Position numbers and translations under genes: made by a program. From NCBI GenBank assembly GCA_003141555.1, contig PLMN01000023.1, positions 160,968 through 224,967 on the forward strand: DNA of 64,000 nucleotides, in the 5' to 3' direction. Below the pieces are notes generated by a model. That model did no database searches. It saw only the letters and a program-made list of their open reading frames with translations, and was not told where the DNA came from. This document shows positions 16,993 through 26,344 of the stretch, piece by piece (the first letter of the stretch is position 1; each line of letters opens with the position of its first letter). This stretch comes from Candidatus Aminicenantota bacterium (GTDB taxonomy: Bacteria > Acidobacteriota > Aminicenantia > Aminicenantales > UBA4085).

Positions 16993-17110
16993 GGTGCTCC
17001 CGGCGCGCAGAGGCGAACGGAAGGACGTCCGGGAGGTCGCCGCGGCGGCCCTCGGCAAGCTGAAGGCGAAGCGGACGGCATAAGCGCGTTCCGCACAAGG
17101 AGGTATCCCC

Positions 17111-18721
<1,611 letters not shown>

Positions 18722-18788
18722 GGGCCCGGCAGGCGCCCCTTTCTTTTAGCTGGACGTGAAGCGGATTTCATAACCAAGGAGTCAACCC

Positions 18789-19787
18789 ATGGACCTCATC
18801 GAAACCCTGCGGGACAAGGCCCGCAAGAATCCCAAGCGCATCGTCCTGCCCGAGGGCGAGGAGCCCCGGACGGTCAAGGCCGCGACCATCATCACCCGGG
18901 AGAAATTGGCCCACGTCACCCTGATCGGGAACCGGGCGAAGATCGAAGCCGCGGCCAAGGACCAGGGCGTGGACGTCGGCGCCGTCCCCTCGATCGACCC
19001 TGAAACGGCGAAGGACTTCGACGAGTATGCCGCCGCGTATTTTGAGGCGCGCAAAGCCAAGGGCATGACGCCCGAGGAGGCGCGCAGGATCATGAAGGAC
19101 ACCGTCTTCTACGGGACGATGATGGTCCACAAGGGCCAGGCCGACGGCCTGGTCTCCGGGGCGCTGCACTCCACGGCCGACACCGTCCGGCCGGCCCTCC
19201 AGTTCATCAAGACCAAGCCGGGGATCAGCATCGTCTCGAGCTCGTTTATCATGATCGTCCCCGACTGCGAATACGGCGAGAAGGGCATGTTCATCTTCGC
19301 CGACTGCGCGGTCATGCCTAACCCGACGGACAAGGAGCTCGCCGAGATCGCCATCGCCTCGGCCGAGACCGGCCGGGTGCTCTGCGGCCTCGACCCCAAG
19401 GTCGCTCTGCTCTCATTCTCGACCTACGGCAGCGCCAAGCACGAGCTCGTGGACAAGGTGAAGAGCGCCCTCAAGATCGCCCGGGAGAAGGCGCCGGACC
19501 TCAAGATCGACGGCGAGTTGCAGGCCGACGCGGCCATCATCCCCCGGATCGGAAAGTCCAAGGCGCCCGGCTCGGCCATCGCCGGCCAGGCCAATGTGCT
19601 GATTTTTCCCGACCTCCAGTCCGGGAACATCGCCTACAAGCTCGTCGAGCGGCTGGCCAAGGCCCAGGCCGTGGGCCCGGTGCTCCAGGGGATGAACAAG
19701 CCGGTCAACGACCTGTCGCGCGGCTGCTCGGTGGACGACATCGTCAACGTCGTGGCCATCACCTCGCTCCAGGCGGCGGGGCTGTAG
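18789..19787 (+). CDS. pta: Phosphate acetyltransferase
   Basis: 332 aa, the short single-domain form. It converts acetyl-CoA and phosphate to acetyl phosphate, the substrate of the upstream acetate kinase. Visible motifs: RIVLPEGEEPRTVKAA (residues 17-32), GQADGLVSGALHSTADTVRPALQ near 118-140, DCAVMPNPTDKELAEIA near 177, and NVLIFPDLQSGNIAYKLVERLA near 275. A phosphate butyryltransferase is the main alternative, but ackA in the same run favours pta. Confidence 0.93.
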   Translation: MDLIETLRDKARKNPKRIVLPEGEEPRTVKAATIITREKLAHVTLIGNRAKIEAAAKDQGVDVGAVPSIDPETAKDFDEYAAAYFEARKAKGMTPEEARRIMKDTVFYGTMMVHKGQADGLVSGALHSTADTVRPALQFIKTKPGISIVSSSFIMIVPDCEYGEKGMFIFADCAVMPNPTDKELAEIAIASAETGRVLCGLDPKVALLSFSTYGSAKHELVDKVKSALKIAREKAPDLKIDGELQADAAIIPRIGKSKAPGSAIAGQANVLIFPDLQSGNIAYKLVERLAKAQAVGPVLQGMNKPVNDLSRGCSVDDIVNVVAITSLQAAGL

Positions 19788-19915
19788 CCGCAATTGCGGA
19801 TGAGGTCGGCGGGTCCTAGCACCGACCAGCCCCACCCGCCCAGTTTAAGGCAATTGCTTCATCTTATCCTTCCGCGATCAATGAGCGCGGTAGCGGATTC
19901 GCGATGGCGTTGGGA

Positions 19916-19921
19916 TATAAT
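19916..19921 (+). promoter_or_regulatory. -10 box close to the ADH start
   Basis: TATAAT ends 9 nt before the ATG at 19931, so a transcript from it would be leaderless or nearly so. Transcription from the ackA promoter is also possible. Confidence 0.45.
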
Positions 19922-19930
19922 AAAGGGGCG

Positions 19931-20968
19931 ATGAAAGCCATCGTCCTGACCGAGGTCGGCCGCGTCGAGCTCCGGGACATCCCCAAGCCCGCGCTTGCGG
20001 CGGACACCGACGTCCTCCTCCGGACGAGCGTCGTCGGGCTTTGCGGCAGCGACCTGCACTATTTTTCCACGGACTCGGTCGCCGGTGAAAAGATCACTCT
20101 TCCTGCCGTGCTGGGCCATGAGGTCTCGGCCGTGGTCGAGGCCGCGGGCGCGCGCGTGGCCGGCCTGAAGCCGGGCGACAGGGTGGCCGTGGACCCAGCG
20201 ATCGCCTGCGGCGCCTGCGACCAGTGCCGCGCCGGCCGCCCCCACACCTGCCGCAAGCTGAGCTTCCTGGGAAGCCCGGGGGGGCAGGACGGCGCCTTGA
20301 CCGAATACTTCGTGATGCCGGCGGCCAACTGCTTCGCCGTACCGGACGGCGTGACGATGGACGAGGCGATGCTGGTCGAGCCGTTCTCGATCGCCCTCCA
20401 CGCATTCAGCTTTTGGCCGGGAGGCCCCGGCCAGAGCATGGCCGTGCTCGGGGCGGGACCGATCGGCCTGTCGGTGATGATCGCCGCGCGCGCCGCAGGC
20501 GTGGCCGAGATCTACGCCGCGGACCCCGTCCGGGAGCGCGCCGAAGCGGCCCGGCGGGCGGGCGCCGTCTGGGCCGGCGACCCGGCCCGGGACGACGTCG
20601 TCCCCGAAATCCTGTCCCGGCAGGCCCTCGGTCTCGACGCCGTCTTCGAATGCTGCGGGGAACAGTCCGCCCTCGATCAGGCGGTGGAATTGCTGAAGCC
20701 CGGGGGAACGCTGGCCGTCGTGGGCATCCCCCTCGCCGAGCGCGTGTCGTTCCCGAGCGCCGCGCTCCGCCGCAAGGAGATCCGCGTCCAGAGCGTGCGG
20801 CGCCAGAACCGCTACATCAAGAGGGCCCTGCTCCTTCTGTCGGCGCGGCTCGTGGATATCGGGTTCCTGGCCAACCGCGCTTTTCGGCCGGAGGAAGCTC
20901 AAGCGGCCTTTGAGACCGCGGCAGGGCGCAAGGACGGGGTCCTGAAGACAAGCATCGTTTTCGGATAG
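19931..20968 (+). CDS. Zinc-dependent alcohol/polyol dehydrogenase
   Basis: 345 aa from the ATG at 19931. A medium-chain dehydrogenase with the catalytic zinc site (CGSDLHYFS near residue 38, GHEVSAVVE near 62), the structural zinc loop CGACDQCRAGRPHTC near 95-110, and the NAD-binding GAGPIGLSVMIAA near 178. It most resembles the sorbitol/L-iditol/galactitol dehydrogenase group. It lacks the CGTDxHI segment I expect of threonine dehydrogenase, so pairing with the distant kbl is not supported. Substrate unknown. Confidence 0.85.
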   Translation: MKAIVLTEVGRVELRDIPKPALAADTDVLLRTSVVGLCGSDLHYFSTDSVAGEKITLPAVLGHEVSAVVEAAGARVAGLKPGDRVAVDPAIACGACDQCRAGRPHTCRKLSFLGSPGGQDGALTEYFVMPAANCFAVPDGVTMDEAMLVEPFSIALHAFSFWPGGPGQSMAVLGAGPIGLSVMIAARAAGVAEIYAADPVRERAEAARRAGAVWAGDPARDDVVPEILSRQALGLDAVFECCGEQSALDQAVELLKPGGTLAVVGIPLAERVSFPSAALRRKEIRVQSVRRQNRYIKRALLLLSARLVDIGFLANRAFRPEEAQAAFETAAGRKDGVLKTSIVFG

Positions 20969-20981
20969 ACGACTCGGCATG

Positions 20982-21072
20982 TCATCCCGAACGAAGTGAG
21001 GGATCGTTTCTTCCTAATCGGGAGGCCTCCCGTTTGAGAAGAGGGGGTCCCTCGCAAAGCCTCGGGATGACC
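20982..21072. repeat. Inverted-repeat element, TCATCCCGA-type
   Basis: TCATCCCGAACGAAGTGAGG at the left faces CCCTCGCAAAGCCTCGGGATGA at the right, with a 40-nt internal stem-like segment. The same element recurs at 50073-50142. It sits between the convergent ADH and glycyl-radical enzyme genes. Confidence 0.75.
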
Positions 21073-21079
21073 GTTTTTC

Positions 21080-23443
21080 TCAGAACTCCTGGTGCTCGGT
21101 GCGGCGGATGATCTCGTTCTGGAGCTCCAGGCTGCAATCCAGGAAGTAGTCGCTGTAGCCCGCCACCCGTACGATCAGGTCGCGGTGCTTCTCCGGGTGC
21201 TTCTGGGCCTCGCGGAGCGTGTCGGCTGTCACGACGTTGAACTGGATGTGGTGGCCGGCCATCGTGAAATACGACCGGACGAGCGAGCCCAGGTTCCGGA
21301 TTCCCTCGTCGTCGGCGAGGAGGTTCGGGGTAAACTTCTGGTTGAGGAGCGTCCCGCCCGTCCGGATATGGTCCATCTTGCCCGCCGACCGGAGGACGGC
21401 CGTGGGACCCTTCCGGTCCGCGCCTTGTACGGGGGAGATGCCCTCGGAGACCGCGTCGCCGGCCAAGCGCCCGTCCGCGGTCGCCCCCGTCACCTTGCCG
21501 AAATAGACGTGGACCGTGGTGGGCAGGAGGTTGATCCGGTAGCGGCCGCCCTTGGTCGTGGGCCGGCCGTCGATCGCCTCGTAGTAAGCCTCGAAGATCG
21601 TGAGCATGACCGCGTCCGCGTAATCGTCGTCGTTGCCGTACTTGGGCGTCCGGTTGAGGAACCGTTGGCGCAGGGTCTCGTGCCCCTTGAAGTTCGCGGC
21701 CAGGGCCTCGCGGAGCGTCTTCATCGTGACGTGCTTGTGGTCGTAGACGTTGAACTTGATCGAGGACAGGATGTCGGTCATGGAGCCCAGCCCCACGCCC
21801 TGGATGTAGTTGGTGTTATAGCGTGCCCCGCCGGCATGATAGTCCTTCCCCTTGGCCACGCAGTCGTCGATCAAGATGGAAAGAAACGGGGCGGGAAGAT
21901 AGTCGGCATACAGGCGCTCGATGATCGCGTTCCCGGCGATCTTGATGTCGATGAAATGCCGGAGCTGGGCCTTGTAGGCGGCGAAGAGCTCGTCGTAGGT
22001 CTTGAACGAGGCCGGGTCGCCGGTCTTGAGCCCGATCATCTTGCCGGTGCGCGGGTCGACCCCGTCGTTGAGCGCGATCTCCAGGACCTTGGGCATGTTG
22101 AAGTAGCCCGTCAGGGTGTAGTTCTCCTTGCCGAAAGCGCCCGCCTCGACGCAGCCGCTCGCCCCGGCGTTGCGGGCGTCGACGATCGACTTGCCCTGGC
22201 GGACGAGCTCGGAGATGATCGTGTCGGTGTTGAAGATGGACGGCTGGCCGAAGCCGGTCTTGACGATCTTGAGGGCCCGCCACAGGAACGGGTCGGGGCT
22301 CTTGGCCGAGATCTGGACCATGGAGCTCGGCTGGAGGATGCGCATCTCCTCGATGACGTCGAGGATCAGGAACGAGAGGGGGTTGACCCCGTCCCCGCCG
22401 TCCGGCTTGAGGCCGCCGACGTTGATCAGGGCGAAATCGGTGTAGGTGCCGCTCTCCTCGGCCGTGACGCCCACCTTGGGCGGGGCGGGCTGGTTGTTGA
22501 ACTTGACCCAGAAGCACTCGAGGAGCTCCCGGGCCGAGCCCTCGGTGATCTCGCCGCTCTTCAGTCCCTTCTCGTAGAAGGGCCACAGATGCTGATCGAG
22601 CCGGCCGGGATTGAACGAGTCCCAGGTGTTGTATTCGATGATGACGCCCAGGTGGATGAACCAGTACATTTGGAGGGCTTCCCAGAAATTCCGGGGCGCG
22701 TGAGCCGGAACCCAGGAGCAGACCTCGGCGATCCGGAGGAGCTCGCGCTTGCGGGCCGCGTTTTTCTCGGCCTTGACCAGCTCGCGGGCCTTCTCCGCAT
22801 GGCGCACGGCGTAGAGGATGATCGCCTCGGCCGCGACGCGCATGGCCCGCAGCTCCTCGCGCTTCTCGAAGGCCTGGGGATCGTTCAGGAAATCGAGCCC
22901 GGCGATCCCCGCGTCGATGTCGGCCATGAAGTCGAGCATGCCCTTGCGGTAGATCTTGTCGTCGACGACGGTGTGGCCGGGGGCGCGCTGCTCCATGAAC
23001 TCGGTGAAGACGCCGGCTTCGTAGGCCTCCTTCCACTCCCCGGGCAGCTCCTCCATCATCCGGTCGCGGATGGACCGGCCGCGCCAGAAGGGGATGATCT
23101 CGTCCTTGTAGAGCTTGCGGGTCGCCGCGTCCGACTTGAACCAGGTCTTGGGGCGCGAATCGAGGATCTCGAGGTCCTCGACGGAGTGGCAGGTGACCTC
23201 GGGATAGGTCGGCGTGGCCTTCGGGGCCGGGCCGCGCTCGCCGACGATGAGCTCGCCCCCGTTGAGGCAGATCTTCTTGTGGGCCAGGATGTGCTTGAAG
23301 GCCGTAGCGTGCTGCATCGGCCGCGAAACCCGGCCCGCGTCGGGGCTCTTGTAGTATTCGGTGATGAGCTTCGCCCTCTCCCCCGTCACGGTCGGGATGG
23401 CGCTCAGGCTCTGTTCTCTCAGCTTTTTCACGCGTTCGTTCAT
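21080..23443 (-). CDS. hypD: Trans-4-hydroxy-L-proline dehydratase (glycyl radical enzyme)
   Basis: 787 aa from the ATG at 23443 (GGAGG 6 nt upstream; the ATG at 23449 is too close to it). HypD removes water from trans-4-hydroxy-L-proline to give pyrroline-5-carboxylate. The thiyl cysteine and base are in GASGCVEAG (Cys431, Glu433) and the radical glycine is in RVAGYSDYF (Gly762). Compared from memory with Clostridioides HypD, these substrate-pocket residues match at a constant offset of three: Phe149, His157, Asp275, Ser331, Phe337, Tyr447, Leu640, Thr642. That argues for the hydroxyproline substrate over choline, glycerol or formate-lyase relatives. Its activase lies directly upstream; no proC is adjacent. 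Confidence 0.88.
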   Translation of the reverse strand: MNERVKKLREQSLSAIPTVTGERAKLITEYYKSPDAGRVSRPMQHATAFKHILAHKKICLNGGELIVGERGPAPKATPTYPEVTCHSVEDLEILDSRPKTWFKSDAATRKLYKDEIIPFWRGRSIRDRMMEELPGEWKEAYEAGVFTEFMEQRAPGHTVVDDKIYRKGMLDFMADIDAGIAGLDFLNDPQAFEKREELRAMRVAAEAIILYAVRHAEKARELVKAEKNAARKRELLRIAEVCSWVPAHAPRNFWEALQMYWFIHLGVIIEYNTWDSFNPGRLDQHLWPFYEKGLKSGEITEGSARELLECFWVKFNNQPAPPKVGVTAEESGTYTDFALINVGGLKPDGGDGVNPLSFLILDVIEEMRILQPSSMVQISAKSPDPFLWRALKIVKTGFGQPSIFNTDTIISELVRQGKSIVDARNAGASGCVEAGAFGKENYTLTGYFNMPKVLEIALNDGVDPRTGKMIGLKTGDPASFKTYDELFAAYKAQLRHFIDIKIAGNAIIERLYADYLPAPFLSILIDDCVAKGKDYHAGGARYNTNYIQGVGLGSMTDILSSIKFNVYDHKHVTMKTLREALAANFKGHETLRQRFLNRTPKYGNDDDYADAVMLTIFEAYYEAIDGRPTTKGGRYRINLLPTTVHVYFGKVTGATADGRLAGDAVSEGISPVQGADRKGPTAVLRSAGKMDHIRTGGTLLNQKFTPNLLADDEGIRNLGSLVRSYFTMAGHHIQFNVVTADTLREAQKHPEKHRDLIVRVAGYSDYFLDCSLELQNEIIRRTEHQEF

Positions 23444-23445
23444 GG

Positions 23446-24357
23446 TCATCCTCCGATCCGGACCCGGAAGCCCGCGTCCAGGAACGCCTGCCGGATGTCC
23501 GCCAAGCGGGCGTCCGACGGCGGCTCGAAAATCCGGAATCGGGCTTCCCGGCCCAGATTCTTGTATTTTTCCTGCCCCCCCTTATGGTACCGAAGAAGGC
23601 CCACGGTTTTCACGGAAGGAAGGGTTTTCAGAAATCCGACGGCGTCCCGGATATCGGGGGCGCCGTCGTTGACGCCCGCCATGAGCGGGATGCGGACCGC
23701 GATCTCCTTGTTCATTCCGGACAGCCGCCTGAGATTCGCCAGGGGAAGGGCGTTCGAAACGCCCGTGAATTCCCTGTGCCGACGGTCGTCGAGGAGCTTC
23801 ACGTCGTAGAGGATAAGGTCGGCAATCTCCGCCGCGGCGCGCAGTGTATCCCAGGCCGCCAGGCCCGACGTGTCGAGGGCCGTATGGAGGCCGCGGGCGT
23901 GGAGCTCGGCCAGGAGCTCGCGGCAGAACACGGGCTGGGCCAGCGGCTCGCCGCCCGAGAGCGTCGCGCCGCCGCCCGACCGCTCGTAGAAGAGGCGGTC
24001 CCGTTCGACCTCGGCCGCGACATCGGCCACGCCGACCTCGCGGCCGGCCATCACCAGCGCCTCGTACATGCAGGCGTCGGCGCAGGCCCCGCATGCGTCG
24101 CATTTTTCCCGGTCGACGATGACCGGGCCGTTTTTCGGCCCTTTGGAGATCGCCTTCTGCGGACAAGCGGGGATGCAACTGTAGCAGCGCGCACAGCGCG
24201 ACGGGCGGACGAAGAGGTCGGGCCCCGGGGCTATGCCTTCCGGGTTGTGGCACCAGAGGCAATGGAGCGGACAGCCTTTCAAAAAGACGGTCGTCCGCAC
24301 GCCGGGGCCGTCGTGGACGGCGAAGCGCTTGATGTCGAAGATCATGCCTTTGGTCAT
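23446..24357 (-). CDS. hypE: Glycyl radical enzyme activase (radical SAM)
   Basis: 303 aa. It generates the glycyl radical on the downstream dehydratase using S-adenosylmethionine. The radical-SAM cluster motif is GCPLHCLWC (Cys29, Cys33, Cys36). An inserted ferredoxin-like region (about residues 57-100) carries eight cysteines in two CxxCxxC-type sets (CARCYSCIPAC, CDACGACADAC). GGEPLAQP near 138 is the SAM-binding GGE motif. It ends 3 nt before the hypD start and clearly forms a two-gene operon with it. Confidence 0.92.
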   Translation of the reverse strand: MTKGMIFDIKRFAVHDGPGVRTTVFLKGCPLHCLWCHNPEGIAPGPDLFVRPSRCARCYSCIPACPQKAISKGPKNGPVIVDREKCDACGACADACMYEALVMAGREVGVADVAAEVERDRLFYERSGGGATLSGGEPLAQPVFCRELLAELHARGLHTALDTSGLAAWDTLRAAAEIADLILYDVKLLDDRRHREFTGVSNALPLANLRRLSGMNKEIAVRIPLMAGVNDGAPDIRDAVGFLKTLPSVKTVGLLRYHKGGQEKYKNLGREARFRIFEPPSDARLADIRQAFLDAGFRVRIGG

Positions 24358-24413
24358 GGCTCGCGTCGGAGATTTCGTCTCAAAAGATAAATAGTTCTTT
24401 CCCTAGTCCTTTT

Positions 24414-24444
24414 CTGATATATCAGATATCAGGATGGAAATCAA
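24414..24444 (-). promoter_or_regulatory. hypE-hypD promoter with palindromic operator
   Basis: On the minus strand TTGATT (24439-24444), a 17-nt spacer and TATATC (24416-24421) form a promoter. The perfect palindrome CTGATATATCAG (24414-24425) covers the -10 box, and a further GATATCAG half-site lies next to it (24425-24432). A repressor bound here would block transcription; the regulator is not in the window. Confidence 0.6.
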
Positions 24445-24453
24445 GCGATTTCT

Positions 24454-24585
24454 TTTCGCGGCGAGCCGACGACGTTCATCCGCTACTTCGACTCGGTCTT
24501 CTACAAGTACGTCGACCGCGAGCCGCCCGAGTGCGACCCGTTACCCGAATGCGGGACCTCCCTCGTGGTCGAGCACGACGGAGGA
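24454..24585 (+). pseudogene. Remnant of a radical SAM/SPASM maturase-like protein
   Basis: An open frame with no start reads FIRYFDSVFYKYVDREPP, then CDPLPECGTSLVVEHDG. This is the pattern of the SPASM/auxiliary-cluster region of anaerobic sulfatase maturase-type radical SAM proteins, where ECGT..VVEHDG is followed by VYPCD. The frame then loses similarity (GMEGKPEIAP). About 44 codons survive, with no gene on either side. I read it as a deletion remnant; this rests on pattern recognition. Confidence 0.55.
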
Positions 24586-24627
24586 ATGGAAGGCAAGCCG
24601 GAAATAGCCCCTATTCTCGCGCCCGGC

Positions 24628-25839
24628 CTATTTCGTCGAGAACTTGTAGACGGTGAGGCTCCTCAGAGTGTGCCCCGGACGAAGGATCGTCGAGGGAAAA
24701 TCGAGATGATTCGGCGAATCGGGGAAATGCTGGGTTTCCAGGCAGAGCCCGAAGTGTTTCCTGTAGACGATCCCGGCCTTGCCGGTGATCGTGCCGTCCA
24801 GGAAGTTTCCGGTGTAGAACTGGATGCCGGGCTCGGTCGTCCGGACCTCCATGACGCGGCCGCTCTCCGGATCGGACACGCGCGCGGCGAAGACGAGCCC
24901 CGCCCCCGTTCGGTTGAGGACATAATTGTGATCGTAGCCGCCCTCGACTTTCGCGATCCGGCTCCCGATCTCCATGGGCGCCGTGAAATCCATGGCCGTC
25001 CCCTTGACCGGGGCTAGGACGCCCGTCGGGATCAGGCCCTTGTCCACGGGCGTGAACCTGTCGGCGGCGAGCTCAAGCGTGTGGCCGAGGATGTCGGTCT
25101 TCGCCCCGTTCAGGTTCCAATAGCTGTGGTGGGTCAGGTTGACGGGCGTGGCCTTGTCCGTCGTGGCCGCATAGGTGATCGATAATTCATCAGCCTCGTT
25201 CAGCGTATAATCGACCGTGACGTCCAGGCTGCCGGGATAGCCTTCCTCGCCGTCCTTGCTCAGGTAGCTGAATCGCACCCCGACGGCGTCCGCCGTCCGG
25301 ATCGGATCGGCCTTCCACACGACCTTGTCGAAGCCCTTGAGGCCGCCGTGGAGGTGGTTCTCCCCATCGTTGACCGCCAGGGCGTACGTCGCGCCGTCGA
25401 GCGTGAACCGGCCCTTGGCGATCCGGTTGCCGTAGCGGCCGACGATCGCCCCGAAATAAGGGCTCTTCTTGACGTAGCCGTCGAGTGTCTCGTAGCCCAG
25501 GACGACATCGGCCGGGCGGCCGTTGCGGTCGGGAGCTTCGAGGGAGACCAGGATGGCGCCGTAGGTCATCAGGCGCGCCTTCACCCCTTTGCCGTTGGTC
25601 AGGGTGAAGATCTCGACGGCCGTGCCGTCGGGCAGGCTGCCGAAAGGCTCTCGGGTGACGTTCATGGTTGCCGTTCCTTTCGCCCCGGCCGCGTCCGCCG
25701 CCCCGGCCGCGGCGGCTTCGGACCGTGCGGGGGCACCCGTTTCAGACCCGGACAGGGCTTCTTTCTTGGAGCAGGCGGACGAGCCCATGACGATCAGGGT
25801 CAGGGCGGCCGCCGCGAGGACTGCTGTGGAAATCTTCAT
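24628..25839 (-). CDS. galM: Aldose 1-epimerase, lipoprotein form
   Basis: 403 aa. A lipoprotein signal (ISTAVLAAAALTLIVMGSSAC, lipobox SSAC with Cys23) is followed by an Ala-rich linker and a complete galactose mutarotase domain: YGAILVSLEAPDRNG near 92, GRYGNRIAKGRFTLDG near 135, LHGGLKGFDKVVW with the catalytic histidine near 163, LTHHSYWNLNG near 238, and the catalytic Glu in TEPGIQFYTGNFLDG near 340. It anomerises sugars, here presumably at a periplasmic membrane face. That location suits uptake of sugars released outside the cell, such as arabinose or galactose. Confidence 0.92.
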   Translation of the reverse strand: MKISTAVLAAAALTLIVMGSSACSKKEALSGSETGAPARSEAAAAGAADAAGAKGTATMNVTREPFGSLPDGTAVEIFTLTNGKGVKARLMTYGAILVSLEAPDRNGRPADVVLGYETLDGYVKKSPYFGAIVGRYGNRIAKGRFTLDGATYALAVNDGENHLHGGLKGFDKVVWKADPIRTADAVGVRFSYLSKDGEEGYPGSLDVTVDYTLNEADELSITYAATTDKATPVNLTHHSYWNLNGAKTDILGHTLELAADRFTPVDKGLIPTGVLAPVKGTAMDFTAPMEIGSRIAKVEGGYDHNYVLNRTGAGLVFAARVSDPESGRVMEVRTTEPGIQFYTGNFLDGTITGKAGIVYRKHFGLCLETQHFPDSPNHLDFPSTILRPGHTLRSLTVYKFSTK

Positions 25840-25984
25840 GGAGCACTTCTCCTTGCCGCGCCCGGACGCGCGCGTCCGGGGACGGACTCCAACCTTAAGT
25901 TATCACAAGGAAAGAGAGCGAGACAACCCGAAGATTCAAAAGCCGCCTCCGGGGTCCTCCCGGATGCGGCGGATTCGTTCGTCA

Positions 25985-26072
25985 TGGTGCGGAAGGGGGG
26001 ACTTGAACCCCCACAGCCTAAACGGCCATAAGCTCCTGAGGCTTACGCGTCTGCCAATTCCGCCACTTCCGC
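25985..26072 (-). tRNA. tRNA-Leu (CAG)
   Basis: On the minus strand the gene runs GCGGAAG ... CTTCCGC A CCA, with CCA encoded. The anticodon arm is TAAGC-CTCAGGA-GCTTA, giving anticodon CAG. A class II variable arm and the GGTTCAAGTCC T arm are present. It is transcribed towards galM. Confidence 0.92.
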
Positions 26073-26100
26073 ACGCCTGTAAGCCGTTGAAAGCCTGCGT

Positions 26101-26130
26101 ATTATAATCTTTCGTCCCCATCGGAGTCAA
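26101..26130 (-). promoter_or_regulatory. tRNA-Leu promoter
   Basis: On the minus strand TTGACT (26125-26130), an 18-nt spacer and a perfect TATAAT (26101-26106), about 29 nt before the mature tRNA 5' end. Confidence 0.7.
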
Positions 26131-26138
26131 TCGACGCC

Positions 26139-26167
26139 TTGACAAACGGGGGGCGGGCTCCTATTTT
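26139..26167 (+). promoter_or_regulatory. Promoter of the eRF1-like gene
   Basis: TTGACA (26139-26144), a 17-nt spacer and TATTTT (26162-26167). The predicted start of transcription lies about 165 nt before the gene, an unusually long leader for this window. It is nearly back-to-back with the tRNA promoter. Confidence 0.6.
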
Positions 26168-26266
26168 AGAGGTGCATGTCCGCAGCGGCTTCGACACCCG
26201 CGGAATTCCACGGCAAGGACGAAGGGTATTCTTAAACATACATCCGTTTCGATCATCTTTTTTCCC

Positions 26267-26344
26267 ATGACGGCAGCCAAGGCCCGGCCCGGCAGACCGC
26301 CGATCCGGACCAGGCGTTTTTCATTTCCCAAGGAGGTTCGATGA
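26267..26344 (+). CDS. Possible 25-aa upstream leader peptide overlapping the eRF1-like gene start
   Basis: An ATG at 26267 opens a 25-codon frame, rich in Arg and Pro (RPGRPPIRTRRFSFP). It ends in a TGA that overlaps the ATG of the next gene as ATGA. The Shine-Dalgarno of the main gene (AAGGAGG) lies inside it. A second 19-codon frame starts at 26176, almost at the predicted transcript start. Neither has an obvious ribosome-binding site of its own. Both may be chance; they are listed because the leader is long and the coupling exact. Confidence 0.25.
   Translation: MTAAKARPGRPPIRTRRFSFPKEVR

Noticed and set aside
16994-17083. 29-codon frame directly after ackA, starting GTG
   Set aside because: It has no ribosome-binding site of its own, a low-complexity Ala/Arg/Lys product, and no known family. 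It could be a remnant but is not supported as a gene.
19931-20968. Threonine 3-dehydrogenase partner for kbl
   Set aside because: The protein lacks the CGTDxHI segment expected of that enzyme and resembles polyol dehydrogenases. It is also far from kbl.
21092-23809. 905-codon open frame on the plus strand opposite hypD
   Set aside because: The hypD frame carries every active-site residue of the enzyme. The plus frame has no recognisable motif and extends across hypE as well.
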